The notes beneath the pieces are model-generated. The model saw only the letters and a program-made list of their open reading frames with translations, did no database searches and was not told the DNA's origin. 25,695 nucleotides of DNA, taken from the NCBI GenBank assembly GCA_037130455.1, contig JBAXSZ010000022.1:1-25695 (forward strand), read 5' to 3'. The DNA is from CAIMZW01 sp037130455. GTDB taxonomy: Bacteria > Actinomycetota > Actinomycetes > Nanopelagicales > Nanopelagicaceae. The position numbers were made by a program, and so were the translations under genes. Every line of letters begins with the position of its first letter. The first letter of the stretch is position 1. Below are positions 1 through 6,821 of this stretch, piece by piece.

Positions 1-2
1 AG

Positions 3-158
3 CCCCATGAATTCGTTGAATTAGCCGGAGAGGCTGAAGCAATCGGATTCTCAGGAGTCATGAGTGGTCCCCTAGTTCGTTCCAGCTATCGGGCCGGTCG
101 TCTTTATAAGCAAGCACTTGAGAAGAAGGCGCAGCAAGGAAGTGTCTCGCATGACTGA
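3..158 (+). CDS. lipA: Lipoyl synthase, C-terminal end (partial)
   Basis: Only the last 51 codons are inside the window; the gene begins upstream. The frame reads PHEFVELAGEAEAIGF followed by SGPLVRSSYRAG and a short basic, Gln-rich tail, which is the typical C-terminus of LipA, the radical-SAM enzyme that inserts two sulfur atoms into protein-bound octanoyl groups. The catalytic cysteine clusters are not in view. The stop codon TGA overlaps the ATG of the acyltransferase gene by eight bases, so the two are probably translated in tandem. The gene order after it (DUF4191, RDD, glnA) matches the lipA region of mycobacteria, which supports the call. Confidence 0.88.
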   Translation, partial: PHEFVELAGEAEAIGFSGVMSGPLVRSSYRAGRLYKQALEKKAQQGSVSHD

Positions 159-933
159 TCTCGTCTATCCACCAGTCGTTGTTGCCTTAAAAACACTATG
201 GAAAGCTTTGGGCTTGAAGTTCACCGTTTATGGGGAGGCCAACATTCCCCGAAAGGGTGGTGCGATCCTGGCCATCAACCACGTTGGATATTTGGATTTC
301 GCTCTGTGTGGCACCGCTGCACTTCCGGTCAATCGCTACATTCGCTTTATGGCTAAGCGCGAGATCTTCGACAATAAAATCGCTGGTCCATTAATGCGCG
401 GAATGCATCATATTTCGGTGGATCGATCCAACGGTTCGGCGTCATTTGTTGCAGCACTTCGTGCGCTTCGTGCTGGCGAAATCGTAGGGATATTTCCAGA
501 AGGAACTATCTCGCGCAGCTTCGAAGTAAAGACTTTGAAGACCGGGGCCGTAAGACTGGCCATGGGTTCTGGAGTGCCCATCATTCCCTCGGTGGTCTGG
601 GGCAGCCAACGTATTTATAGCAAGCGCATGAAGCCAGACTTTGGACGAAGGAAATTTCCGATAAGTGTGGCATTTGGCGAACCAATGATCGTAGAACGTG
701 GCGGGGATGTCGACGCAGCCGAAGCAGAATTAAAAGAACGAATGGTGAAGTTGCTGCATTTCGTTCAAGAGCGATATCCAGATGCACATGAAGGCCAACG
801 TTGGGCGCCGGCTCGTTTGGGCGGAACTGCTCCAACGCTGGAAGAGGCTCAGGCCGAACACGATGAATTTATTCGCAAACTCAAAGAGAAGAACGAATCT
901 GAAATGGGCAATACGAAGAAAGAGGAGAAGTAA
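151..933 (+). CDS. 1-acyl-sn-glycerol-3-phosphate acyltransferase family protein (PlsC-like)
   Basis: A 260-residue protein of the LPLAT/PlsC family, which transfers an acyl group to lysophosphatidic acid or a related glycerolipid at the membrane. The family motifs are in order: NHVGYLD (HX4D, His44 and Asp49), the block around KREIF (about 70-73), FPEGT (115-119), and GVPIIPSVVWG (141-151). The C-terminal 40 residues are charged and look like a flexible tail. The start at 151 was chosen over an upstream in-frame TTG at 118 because it is an ATG, fits the family N-terminus and overlaps the lipA stop by eight bases. Only four bases separate it from the DUF4191 gene. The exact acyl acceptor cannot be told from the sequence. 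Confidence 0.85.
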   Translation: MTDLVYPPVVVALKTLWKALGLKFTVYGEANIPRKGGAILAINHVGYLDFALCGTAALPVNRYIRFMAKREIFDNKIAGPLMRGMHHISVDRSNGSASFVAALRALRAGEIVGIFPEGTISRSFEVKTLKTGAVRLAMGSGVPIIPSVVWGSQRIYSKRMKPDFGRRKFPISVAFGEPMIVERGGDVDAAEAELKERMVKLLHFVQERYPDAHEGQRWAPARLGGTAPTLEEAQAEHDEFIRKLKEKNESEMGNTKKEEK

Positions 934-937
934 TTAA

Positions 938-1642
938 ATGGCTCTGTTTAATCGCAAGAAGAAGGAAGCACAGCCGTTGGCAAAAGGTGAAGTTGCTAAA
1001 GAGTCTCAACTAAAAGTATTGAAAGATGCTTTCCGCGTTACTCGTCAGCAGCGACCACTGACAGTTCTCTGGTGTTCTATTATTTTCGTTGTTGTTCTTG
1101 CGATTGGAACTCTCTTCGGCGCGCGGCTTCATCACCCGGTTTATTTTGGAATTATTTCCGTACCCATGTCCTTCTTGGTGGCATTCTTGTTCTTCACTCG
1201 TGAAGCAAATATTGCCGCTTACGCATCGATTGAAAATGAGATCGGAGCTGGAGCCAGCGTATTGATGGCAATTCGTCGTGGTTGGACCACTACGCCGGCG
1301 GTTCATGTCTCAAAGAATCAAGATATGGTTCACCGAAGCGTTGGACGACCCGGGATAGTTTTGGTCGGCGAAGGTGGCAACGGAGTTCGCTTATTGTTGA
1401 ATGATGAAAAGAAGAAGATGGAACGATTTGTTCCTGGCGTTCCGGTCACTGAAATTATTGTTGGCGAAGGCGAAGGTCAAGTTCAACTTCGCAAATTGCA
1501 GCGGAAAATGAAGAAACTTCCCAAGACGCTTTCGGCAAATCAAATGCGCGAAGTCCGCGTTCGACTCAAGGCAGTAGGTGGTTTGAATATGCCAATTCCA
1601 AAAGGTCCAATGCCTACCCGGATGAAAGCACCTCGCCGCTAA
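938..1642 (+). CDS. DUF4191 family membrane protein
   Basis: A 234-residue protein with a basic N-terminus, two hydrophobic segments close together (about 40-61 and 68-86) and a long cytoplasmic, Lys/Arg-rich C-terminal part. This shape, the motif GRPGIVLVGEG (near 131-141) and the position directly after lipA match the actinobacterial DUF4191 family (Rv2219 in M. tuberculosis). The function is unknown. The ATG lies four bases after the stop of the acyltransferase gene, and the purine-rich GAGGAGAAG at the end of that gene can serve as its ribosome binding site, so the two are likely co-transcribed. No enzyme motif is visible. Confidence 0.83.
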   Translation: MALFNRKKKEAQPLAKGEVAKESQLKVLKDAFRVTRQQRPLTVLWCSIIFVVVLAIGTLFGARLHHPVYFGIISVPMSFLVAFLFFTREANIAAYASIENEIGAGASVLMAIRRGWTTTPAVHVSKNQDMVHRSVGRPGIVLVGEGGNGVRLLLNDEKKKMERFVPGVPVTEIIVGEGEGQVQLRKLQRKMKKLPKTLSANQMREVRVRLKAVGGLNMPIPKGPMPTRMKAPRR

Positions 1643-1653
1643 AAACCGTTTGA

Positions 1654-2064
1654 CTATCGAACGACCGTCGTCCCCGTAAATTGCTCGTGATATCCCCTGC
1701 CTTCGTGGGTGAATATCGCAGGCAAAATCAGACAAATAAGTAACGACCGAACCAAGATTCGGGGAACGCTTGCTGCCCCGCCGGTCTCAAAGTCCACTAC
1801 CCGCAAACCCAAGATTCTTTGACCAGCTGAGCCTTGAATCAATATGGTGAAAATGGAGATTTCGGCGAAGAATAAAGCCAGGCGCAATCCCTGTACTGAC
1901 TCAAATGAGAGGTGCCGGAAGGAACCCAGAACCGCCGAACAGAGGAGCCAATCCACGGTGACGGCGGCAAATCGGCGGCCAAACGAGGCTTTTTCAGGAG
2001 TTCTCACGCGCGAACGGTAGCGCGAACTCGCGCACCTCGACCAGTTCTTGAGGTTTGGAAACAT
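1654..2064 (-). CDS. RDD family membrane protein
   Basis: A 136-residue protein with the RDD signature RRFAAVTVDWLL (Arg and Asp in the first helix), a second hydrophobic stretch around 68-78 and a third around 105-120. The block GQRILGLRVVD before the third helix is typical of RDD proteins, in which it is usually GkrllGlrVvd. The role of such small RDD proteins is not settled; some larger family members are linked to ion transport. It is convergent with the DUF4191 gene (11 bases between the stops) and divergent from glnA. In M. tuberculosis an RDD gene (Rv2219A) also lies between these two genes, so the neighbourhood is conserved. Confidence 0.78.
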   Translation of the reverse strand: MFPNLKNWSRCASSRYRSRVRTPEKASFGRRFAAVTVDWLLCSAVLGSFRHLSFESVQGLRLALFFAEISIFTILIQGSAGQRILGLRVVDFETGGAASVPRILVRSLLICLILPAIFTHEGRGYHEQFTGTTVVR

Positions 2065-2068
2065 TCCC

Positions 2069-2095
2069 GTAACAAATAGGTCACAACCCCTTCAC
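2069..2095 (+). promoter_or_regulatory. Candidate GlnR/PhoP-type direct-repeat operator upstream of glnA
   Basis: Three pentamers spaced exactly by six bases: GTAAC-n6-GTCAC-n6-TTCAC. The 11-base period is what OmpR-family regulators bind, and GTnAC-n6 is the core of the actinobacterial GlnR box; PhoP boxes (TTCAC-like) have the same period. The site is about 90 bases before the glnA start and right next to the RDD start. A comparable triplet lies before the second glutamine-synthetase-like gene. Seen directly: the repeats and spacing. Inferred: which regulator binds. Confidence 0.55.
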
Positions 2096-2182
2096 GACCG
2101 GCTCGTACCTTTATCTCAATAACTTCAACCGGGTCAATGCAACGGTGCATGTATCGGTTCTGTGATCGAACTCAGGAGCAAA

Positions 2183-3613
2183 ATGTTTAAGAATTCGGCA
2201 GAAATCTTTGACTTCATCAAGAAAAATGACGTGAAGTTGATTGACGTTCGCTTTATCGACCTTCCCGGAATCCAACATCACTTCAACGTTCCAGTTGAAT
2301 CATTCGATGAAGATGTCTTCACAAATGGTCTGATGTTTGATGGTTCATCCATCCGTGGTTTCCAAGCAATTCATGAATCAGATATGAAGTTGCTGCCAGT
2401 TCCTAGCTCGGCCTACCTCGATCCATTCCGTGTCGTTAAGACCTTGATCATTAACTTCTCCGTTCACAACCCAATCGACAACACCCCTTACAGCCGCGAC
2501 CCACGTGGCGTAGTTGCAAAGGCAGTCGAGTATTTGAAGAGCACTGGAATTGCAGATACCGCATTCTTTGCCCCAGAAGCAGAGTTCTATGTCTTTGATG
2601 CAGTTCGCTTCTCCACTGGGATGAATGAGGCTTATCACCACATCGATTCCTATGAAGGCGCTTGGAATACTGGCGCGGAATTTGACGCTGATGGAACTCC
2701 AAACCGTGGCTATCGCACCCGCATCAAAGGCGGATACTTCCCAGTATCACCCACCGATCAGTTCGCAGATCTTCGCGACGAAATGGTTATGAATTTGGGC
2801 AAAGTTGGCCTGTTAGTGGAGCGCGCACACCACGAAGTAGGTACCGCTGGCCAGATGGAAATTAACTATCGCTTTGCAGATATTTTGCAAGCAGGCGATG
2901 ACGTCATGAAGTTTAAGTACATCATTCGTAACACCGCGTGGGAAGGTGGCAAGACTGCGACCTTTATGCCAAAGCCACTCTTCGGTGACAATGGTTCCGG
3001 TATGCACGTTCATCAATCACTCTGGAAAGATGGCGTTCCATTGTTCTTCGGCGAAGGTTACGGAGATCTTTCCGACATGGCTCGTTGGTACATTGGTGGG
3101 CTACTCAAGCATGCTCCATCACTTCTTGCCTTCACCAACCCAACCGTTAACTCGTATCGTCGTTTGGTTCCAGGGTACGAAGCACCAGTTAACTTGGTCT
3201 ACTCAGCCCGTAACCGCTCTGCTTGTATTCGTATTCCAATTACTGGTTCTAACCCAAAGGCAAAGCGAATCGAATTCCGTTGCCCAGATCCATCCTCAAA
3301 TCCTTACCTTGCCTTCGCGGCGATGTTGATGGCCGGACTTGATGGAATTCAAAATAAGATCGAACCACCTGCCCCAGTAGATAAGGACCTCTACGAGCTT
3401 AGCCCTGAAGATGCCGCCCAAATTGCTCAGGTCCCTGGTTCATTGGATGCTGTTCTAGATAACCTAGAGCAAGATCACGACTTCCTTCTCAAAGGTGGTG
3501 TCTTTACTGCAGACCTGATCGAAACATGGATTGCTTTCAAGCGTGAGCAAGAAGTGGATTACGTTCGTTTGCGTCCACATCCTGCCGAGTTCGAGCTCTA
3601 CTTCGACATCTAG
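2183..3613 (+). CDS. glnA: Glutamine synthetase type I (GSI-beta)
   Basis: A 476-residue enzyme that makes glutamine from glutamate, ammonia and ATP; it acts in the cytoplasm as a dodecamer. Visible family motifs: DGSSIRGF (53-60), the metal-binding APEAEF (Glu132, Glu134), GQMEI (223-227), MHVHQS (274-279) and RIEFRCPDP. The segment DKDLYEL contains Tyr404, which corresponds to the adenylylation site of the GSI-beta type, so control by GlnE is expected. Start choice: the ATG at 2183 has AGGAG at 2174-2178, while the in-frame GTG 21 bases upstream has none. Transcription probably responds to nitrogen through the repeats at 2069-2095, and a strong hairpin terminates it downstream. Confidence 0.97.
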   Translation: MFKNSAEIFDFIKKNDVKLIDVRFIDLPGIQHHFNVPVESFDEDVFTNGLMFDGSSIRGFQAIHESDMKLLPVPSSAYLDPFRVVKTLIINFSVHNPIDNTPYSRDPRGVVAKAVEYLKSTGIADTAFFAPEAEFYVFDAVRFSTGMNEAYHHIDSYEGAWNTGAEFDADGTPNRGYRTRIKGGYFPVSPTDQFADLRDEMVMNLGKVGLLVERAHHEVGTAGQMEINYRFADILQAGDDVMKFKYIIRNTAWEGGKTATFMPKPLFGDNGSGMHVHQSLWKDGVPLFFGEGYGDLSDMARWYIGGLLKHAPSLLAFTNPTVNSYRRLVPGYEAPVNLVYSARNRSACIRIPITGSNPKAKRIEFRCPDPSSNPYLAFAAMLMAGLDGIQNKIEPPAPVDKDLYELSPEDAAQIAQVPGSLDAVLDNLEQDHDFLLKGGVFTADLIETWIAFKREQEVDYVRLRPHPAEFELYFDI

Positions 3614-3627
3614 ATCTAAGTTACAAC

Positions 3628-3664
3628 AATACCCCCAATCCACCACTGGATTGGGGGTATTTTT
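3628..3664 (+). terminator. Rho-independent terminator after glnA
   Basis: A perfect 15-base-pair stem (3628-3642 with 3647-3661) whose core is CCCCC/GGGGG, a four-base loop CCAC, and a run of T at the end of the right arm (3660-3664). It begins 14 bases after the glnA stop. The left flank is A-rich rather than T-rich in the other direction, so it acts mainly on glnA. Confidence 0.9.
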
Positions 3665-3719
3665 AGTGGAATCCCCATTTGTACCTTATGTACGCTACCT
3701 TGGTCTCACTTCATTTCTT

Positions 3720-3760
3720 TGGGACAAAATTTGGAGTGAAGGAAGGAGTGTGGGACAAAA
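3720..3760 (+). repeat. Direct repeat TGGGACAAAA upstream of the first TetR gene
   Basis: TGGGACAAAA occurs at 3720-3729 and again at 3751-3760, 31 bases apart (about three helix turns), the second copy abutting the ATG at 3761. Between them is GAAGGAAGGAG, the likely ribosome binding region. This arrangement could be a paired regulator site or a short duplication. The sequence alone does not tell which. Confidence 0.4.
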
Positions 3761-4384
3761 ATGAAATTTGATCCGGATATGCATCCGACCAAGTACCGAA
3801 TGATCGAAGTTGCGAACGAACTATTTGAAGACCCTTTGCAACCATTCCCCACCGCAGAGCGAGTTCTCCGGAGCTCTGGGACGACTAAAGGTTCCTTGTA
3901 CCACCACTTCAAAGACTTTTCCGATTTAATCGAGTGCGTTCAAATCTTGAGATATGAAGAATTTGCAAGCTTTGAAATTAACGCCGTAACTGTGGCAGTT
4001 GGAAAAATTGAAAATATTGAAACTGCTAGGGCTCGCCTCTTTGTAGAGTTGCGAAGCCGGCAGGCTTTGAGCACTAGGTCGTCGCGATCAGAACGGGCAT
4101 TGGTCATTGCTCAATCACTGACGAACGAAAGGCTTTCGACAAAAATCGCTGCTGCCGAAGAACGAATATCTCAACTTTGGATGGCGCTTTACTCTGCCTG
4201 CGTACTTCGCGGGTGGACCCAATCCAATCTTGATCCAAGGTCCGTCTCCATCATTGTCCAGGCAGTTCTTTTTGGAAGAATATTGATAGATTTACAACCT
4301 GAAGAAATTGAAATTGAAGAATGGTTATCAGTCTTGGAGCAAGTCGTTGATGCGATGTATTTCTCGAATCGACTTGCTATCTAA
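3761..4384 (+). CDS. TetR/AcrR family transcriptional regulator, tandem copy 1
   Basis: A 207-residue protein with an N-terminal TetR-type DNA-binding domain; the recognition part is GTTKGSLYHHFKDFSDLIE (about 40-58). The helical ligand domain that follows shows no recognisable ligand motif. It is a clear paralogue of the next gene: HPTK at the start, KGSLYHHF, IETAR.RLF, SEER/AEER, RGWT and MYFSNR/LYFSNR are shared, roughly half of the residues by eye. The ATG at 3761 follows the purine-rich stretch GAAGGAAGGAG with a spacer somewhat longer than ideal. No transporter or enzyme that would be its obvious target sits beside it. It may repress itself or its twin. Confidence 0.85.
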   Translation: MKFDPDMHPTKYRMIEVANELFEDPLQPFPTAERVLRSSGTTKGSLYHHFKDFSDLIECVQILRYEEFASFEINAVTVAVGKIENIETARARLFVELRSRQALSTRSSRSERALVIAQSLTNERLSTKIAAAEERISQLWMALYSACVLRGWTQSNLDPRSVSIIVQAVLFGRILIDLQPEEIEIEEWLSVLEQVVDAMYFSNRLAI

Positions 4385-4387
4385 GAA

Positions 4388-4435
4388 CCCTAACAAGCAA
4401 GGCCAACTACTTCGTCAGGAAGTCGCCAATTAGGG
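4388..4435 (+). terminator. Nested inverted repeat after TetR copy 1
   Basis: CCCTAA (4388-4393) pairs with TTAGGG (4430-4435). Inside them GGC (4401-4403) pairs with GCC (4425-4427), and the apex ACTTC-gtcag-GAAGT (4409-4423) is a five-base-pair hairpin. It begins three bases after the stop codon. There is no T-run after it, so it could be a weak terminator or a processed 3' end rather than a classical rho-independent terminator. Confidence 0.4.
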
Positions 4436-4460
4436 TAAACCCCATATTTCTAGCTGTAAA

Positions 4461-4497
4461 CACAATTGCTGCTTGACCCTCAGTCAAGACTATTGTG
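4461..4497 (+). promoter_or_regulatory. Palindromic operator candidate before TetR copy 2
   Basis: The palindrome CTTGAC-n5-GTCAAG (4472-4477 and 4483-4488) is flanked by a second inverted pair, CACAAT (4461-4466) and ATTGTG (4492-4497). It ends five bases before the ATG at 4503. A dyad of this size and place is what TetR-family autorepressors use, so binding by one or both tandem TetR proteins is a fair inference. The outer arms are two bases out of register. Confidence 0.5.
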
Positions 4498-4502
4498 AAA
4501 AA

Positions 4503-5126
4503 ATGATAAACGAAACAACAATACATCCGACCAAACGTCGACTCATCGAAGTTACTCACAAGATTTACGAAGAGCAACCAATTCATACCATCACATCCGA
4601 ACTTGTGCTCAAACTATCTGGCATAACAAAAGGTTCCCTTTATCATCATTTTGCGGACTTTCCGGATTTGATCGAGTCGGTTCAGGTGGTGCGCTGCGAA
4701 AAATTTGCAAGCCTTGAATTATCCGAAATGACCATAGAAATCAACGGCGATTCTGACATAGAAACAGCCCGCTCCCGTCTCTTTTCAGCCCTGCGTAAAC
4801 GTCAAGATTCAACCACAAGTTCAGATCGCGCTGAGAGAACTTGGATAATTGCACAAGCACTTATGAATGCTCGACTAGCGACAAAAATCATCTCCTCCGA
4901 AGAACGCATCATGGAACTATGGATGAATCTCTATTCTTCTTGTGCAGACCGGGGTTGGACAAATTCCAGTCTCGACGCGCGATCTGTCTCGGTTGTAACT
5001 CAGGCAGCAATTTTAAGCCGAGTATTTAGCGATTTACGATCTGAAGAACTTGCTACGGAGAACTGGATAACAGTTGTGGAAGCAATGGTCGATCGCCTCT
5101 ATTTTTCCAATCGAGTCGTTGTTTGA
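4503..5126 (+). CDS. TetR/AcrR family transcriptional regulator, tandem copy 2
   Basis: A 207-residue paralogue of the preceding gene, with the same TetR helix-turn-helix (GITKGSLYHHFADFPDLIE). The start at 4503 was preferred to an upstream TTG at 4473 because it aligns with the twin (HPTK shortly after Met) and because the upstream bases form the palindromic operator. There is no good Shine-Dalgarno before it (GTGAAAAA only), so translation may be weak or leaderless. Its stop codon directly abuts the stop of the convergent acetyltransferase gene, with no bases between. The ligand and target are unknown; differences from the twin lie mostly in the C-terminal ligand domain. Confidence 0.84.
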   Translation: MINETTIHPTKRRLIEVTHKIYEEQPIHTITSELVLKLSGITKGSLYHHFADFPDLIESVQVVRCEKFASLELSEMTIEINGDSDIETARSRLFSALRKRQDSTTSSDRAERTWIIAQALMNARLATKIISSEERIMELWMNLYSSCADRGWTNSSLDARSVSVVTQAAILSRVFSDLRSEELATENWITVVEAMVDRLYFSNRVVV

Positions 5127-5660
5127 CTATTTGATCTCAAAATTTAAGTTGCGAAGAATTTCCTGGCGATCCGGAACCAGTAAGTCAATTTTTGAATTAA
5201 AAGAAGTGAGGCCCAAATTCACCCAAGTCAGTATTGCAAAGGCTGCCACTCCAGAGGAAACCCCCTTACGTTGATGCCCGATGTCAATGTGACAGAAAAG
5301 TAGGTCGACGCAGTCGTCCAACCTCTCGGTACCAAAAACTCCAATTAAAATTTCTTCAAAAAAAACGCCAAATATTATTGAGTTTGAGTTCCAATATTGG
5401 CCTAAATCTTCCAGAGATGGAGGGGTCGCAGCACCTTCTCCCCGAAACCTTGGTACCTTGCTATTGAGAATTCTGAGAGCGTATAAATTTTCTATGAATT
5501 CTGGACCAATGGGGTCGATTCGATAGCCTCTGGCAATCGTATTAAATACTCGAGCGGTATAGAGTTCCAAATCATTTCTTGCTTCGAAGTGCAGATTCTG
5601 GGACATGGACTTAGGCGTCAAGGATTCAAAACGAGAGCTTAAGTTCTGGACTTTTACCAT
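5127..5660 (-). CDS. GNAT-like N-acetyltransferase domain protein
   Basis: A 177-residue protein whose C-terminal half carries an acetyl-CoA-binding pattern of GNAT motif A, HQRKGVSSGVAAFAI (Gln130-Arg131-x-Gly133-Val-Ser), preceded by strand-like IGVFGTERL and DLLFCHID. The N-terminal 60 residues have no recognisable domain. The start is supported by AAGGA seven bases upstream of the ATG. The substrate is unknown. The match is to the fold only, and the Q/RxxGxG/A motif is imperfect (Ser in place of the last Gly/Ala). The gene is convergent with TetR copy 2 with touching stop codons and divergent from the small membrane protein gene. Confidence 0.6.
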   Translation of the reverse strand: MVKVQNLSSRFESLTPKSMSQNLHFEARNDLELYTARVFNTIARGYRIDPIGPEFIENLYALRILNSKVPRFRGEGAATPPSLEDLGQYWNSNSIIFGVFFEEILIGVFGTERLDDCVDLLFCHIDIGHQRKGVSSGVAAFAILTWVNLGLTSFNSKIDLLVPDRQEILRNLNFEIK

Positions 5661-5744
5661 CTCAATCCTTTTTCTTAGAAGGAATAACGGGTTATCTAGG
5701 AAGTCATCCCCTTTTACCTTTTGAAAGTTTAGTCCATTTTGGTT

Positions 5745-5751
5745 AAGGAGG
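5745..5751 (+). promoter_or_regulatory. Full Shine-Dalgarno AAGGAGG placed before an ATA codon
   Basis: AAGGAGG is a complete match to the anti-Shine-Dalgarno. Five bases after it, in frame with the small membrane protein, is ATA (5757-5759) rather than ATG. The in-frame TTG at 5739 lies upstream of the motif and the first ATG is 42 bases downstream, so neither fits this site. It suggests either an unusual AUA start or a recently lost ATG. Confidence 0.5.
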
Positions 5752-5792
5752 CTTCAATACCTTTCGTACATTCCACATTGCAAAAAGTTTCC

Positions 5793-6053
5793 ATGTTCAC
5801 AAGGCACAATAGAAAATCACGCTCATTTACGTTTCACATTCTCAAAATGACTTCTTTTGGTTTCTTAATTTTTATCTCCCCGCTGGGGCTAGCACTATTT
5901 ATTATGGTAACCACTCACAAATTCTCTTTAAGTGAATCCGACGGATCTGGCGCTTATATTTGGCTCTTCTTCTGCTCAATCCCGTTCAGTGTGATTTTTA
6001 CTGCTATAGGAGTCGTCACAAATCTATTGAAAGCGAGAAAGAAAAGATTTTGA
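5793..6053 (+). CDS. Small two-helix membrane protein, unknown function
   Basis: From the ATG at 5793 the protein has 86 residues: a basic N-terminus (TRHNRKSR), a hydrophobic helix around 19-41, a short polar loop SESDGSG, a second helix around 53-75, and a basic end ARKKRF. No family is recognised. The start is uncertain. The only good ribosome binding site points to an ATA at 5757, which would give 12 more residues, and an in-frame TTG at 5739 gives 104 in all. It sits between a divergent acetyltransferase and a LuxR-type regulator. Being short and AT-rich, it may be a lineage-specific gene. Confidence 0.5.
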   Translation: MFTRHNRKSRSFTFHILKMTSFGFLIFISPLGLALFIMVTTHKFSLSESDGSGAYIWLFFCSIPFSVIFTAIGVVTNLLKARKKRF

Positions 6054-6089
6054 GGCGGACAGATATGAGTTAAGGGGCTACCGTTACAT

Positions 6090-6758
6090 GTGAACCGAAA
6101 ATTGTTGCTCATCAATGACAACACCTTTGAGTCGCTTTTGCTCTCCGAGAATTTAGAGAATTCGCGCTTCGAACTTTTAGTTTATGAAAAGGCTTCTGAT
6201 TGTGATGTGAGTACCATCCAATCGTTCGACCCCGATATCGTGATTATCAACTTGTCTTTCAATTATTTGGAAATTTTTTCACTCCTGAGAAACCTCAGAA
6301 CGTGGAAGAGTGGAATGGGAATCGTAATGATTTCCGATTGTTCAGATCTAAGACTCTTCGGGTTAGAAGAAGTCCATATTCCAGTTGGTGCCAATCTGAT
6401 TCTTCGAAAATCCGTAACTGATCTATCCGTGTTACAGCAAGCGATCTTTGCTTCGATGGACAGCGCAATTTCCCTGGAAAAGTTTCGATGGCTTCAGGGT
6501 CCAGGATCAACAATTCAGGCAGCTTGGAACTCCAAGTTCTCCGATTTGTCTGCAATCCAAATTGAAACCCTGCGACTAGTCGCCTCGGGAATGAGCAACC
6601 ACGAAATCGCAGATTTTCGGGAAGTTTCGGAAAAGTCAGTTGAACACATCATCCGACGGATTGTCCTGCTACTGAAATTGACCACTCCATCCCATCTCAA
6701 TGTTCGGGTGCGGATGGCGCAAATATTCTATGAAACCGCAGGAATTCGAAGGTCCTAG
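6090..6758 (+). CDS. LuxR-family response regulator with a degenerate receiver
   Basis: A 222-residue protein with an N-terminal receiver-like domain and a C-terminal LuxR/NarL helix-turn-helix. The latter is clear: LSAIQIETLRLVASGMSNHEIADF followed by SEKSVEHIIRRI (about 153-191). In the receiver, the acidic pocket is reduced to Asp10 (LLLINDN), the phospho-acceptor position in PDIVIINLSFN is Asn54 instead of Asp, while the switch Ser82 and Lys107 are present. It therefore probably works without phosphorylation. The start is GTG at 6090; an overlapping ATG at 6088 is out of frame. No histidine kinase is nearby. Targets are unknown. Confidence 0.75.
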   Translation: MNRKLLLINDNTFESLLLSENLENSRFELLVYEKASDCDVSTIQSFDPDIVIINLSFNYLEIFSLLRNLRTWKSGMGIVMISDCSDLRLFGLEEVHIPVGANLILRKSVTDLSVLQQAIFASMDSAISLEKFRWLQGPGSTIQAAWNSKFSDLSAIQIETLRLVASGMSNHEIADFREVSEKSVEHIIRRIVLLLKLTTPSHLNVRVRMAQIFYETAGIRRS

Positions 6759-6821
6759 TTGGTTTATCACTTGTACCGCCCCCTGAAATTTGCGGTGACA
6801 AATCCGTGAGACCCTTAGGCA

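Noticed and set aside
1391..1735. Minus-strand frame of 114 codons overlapping the DUF4191 and RDD genes
   Set aside because: It conflicts with two supported genes and has no recognisable domain.
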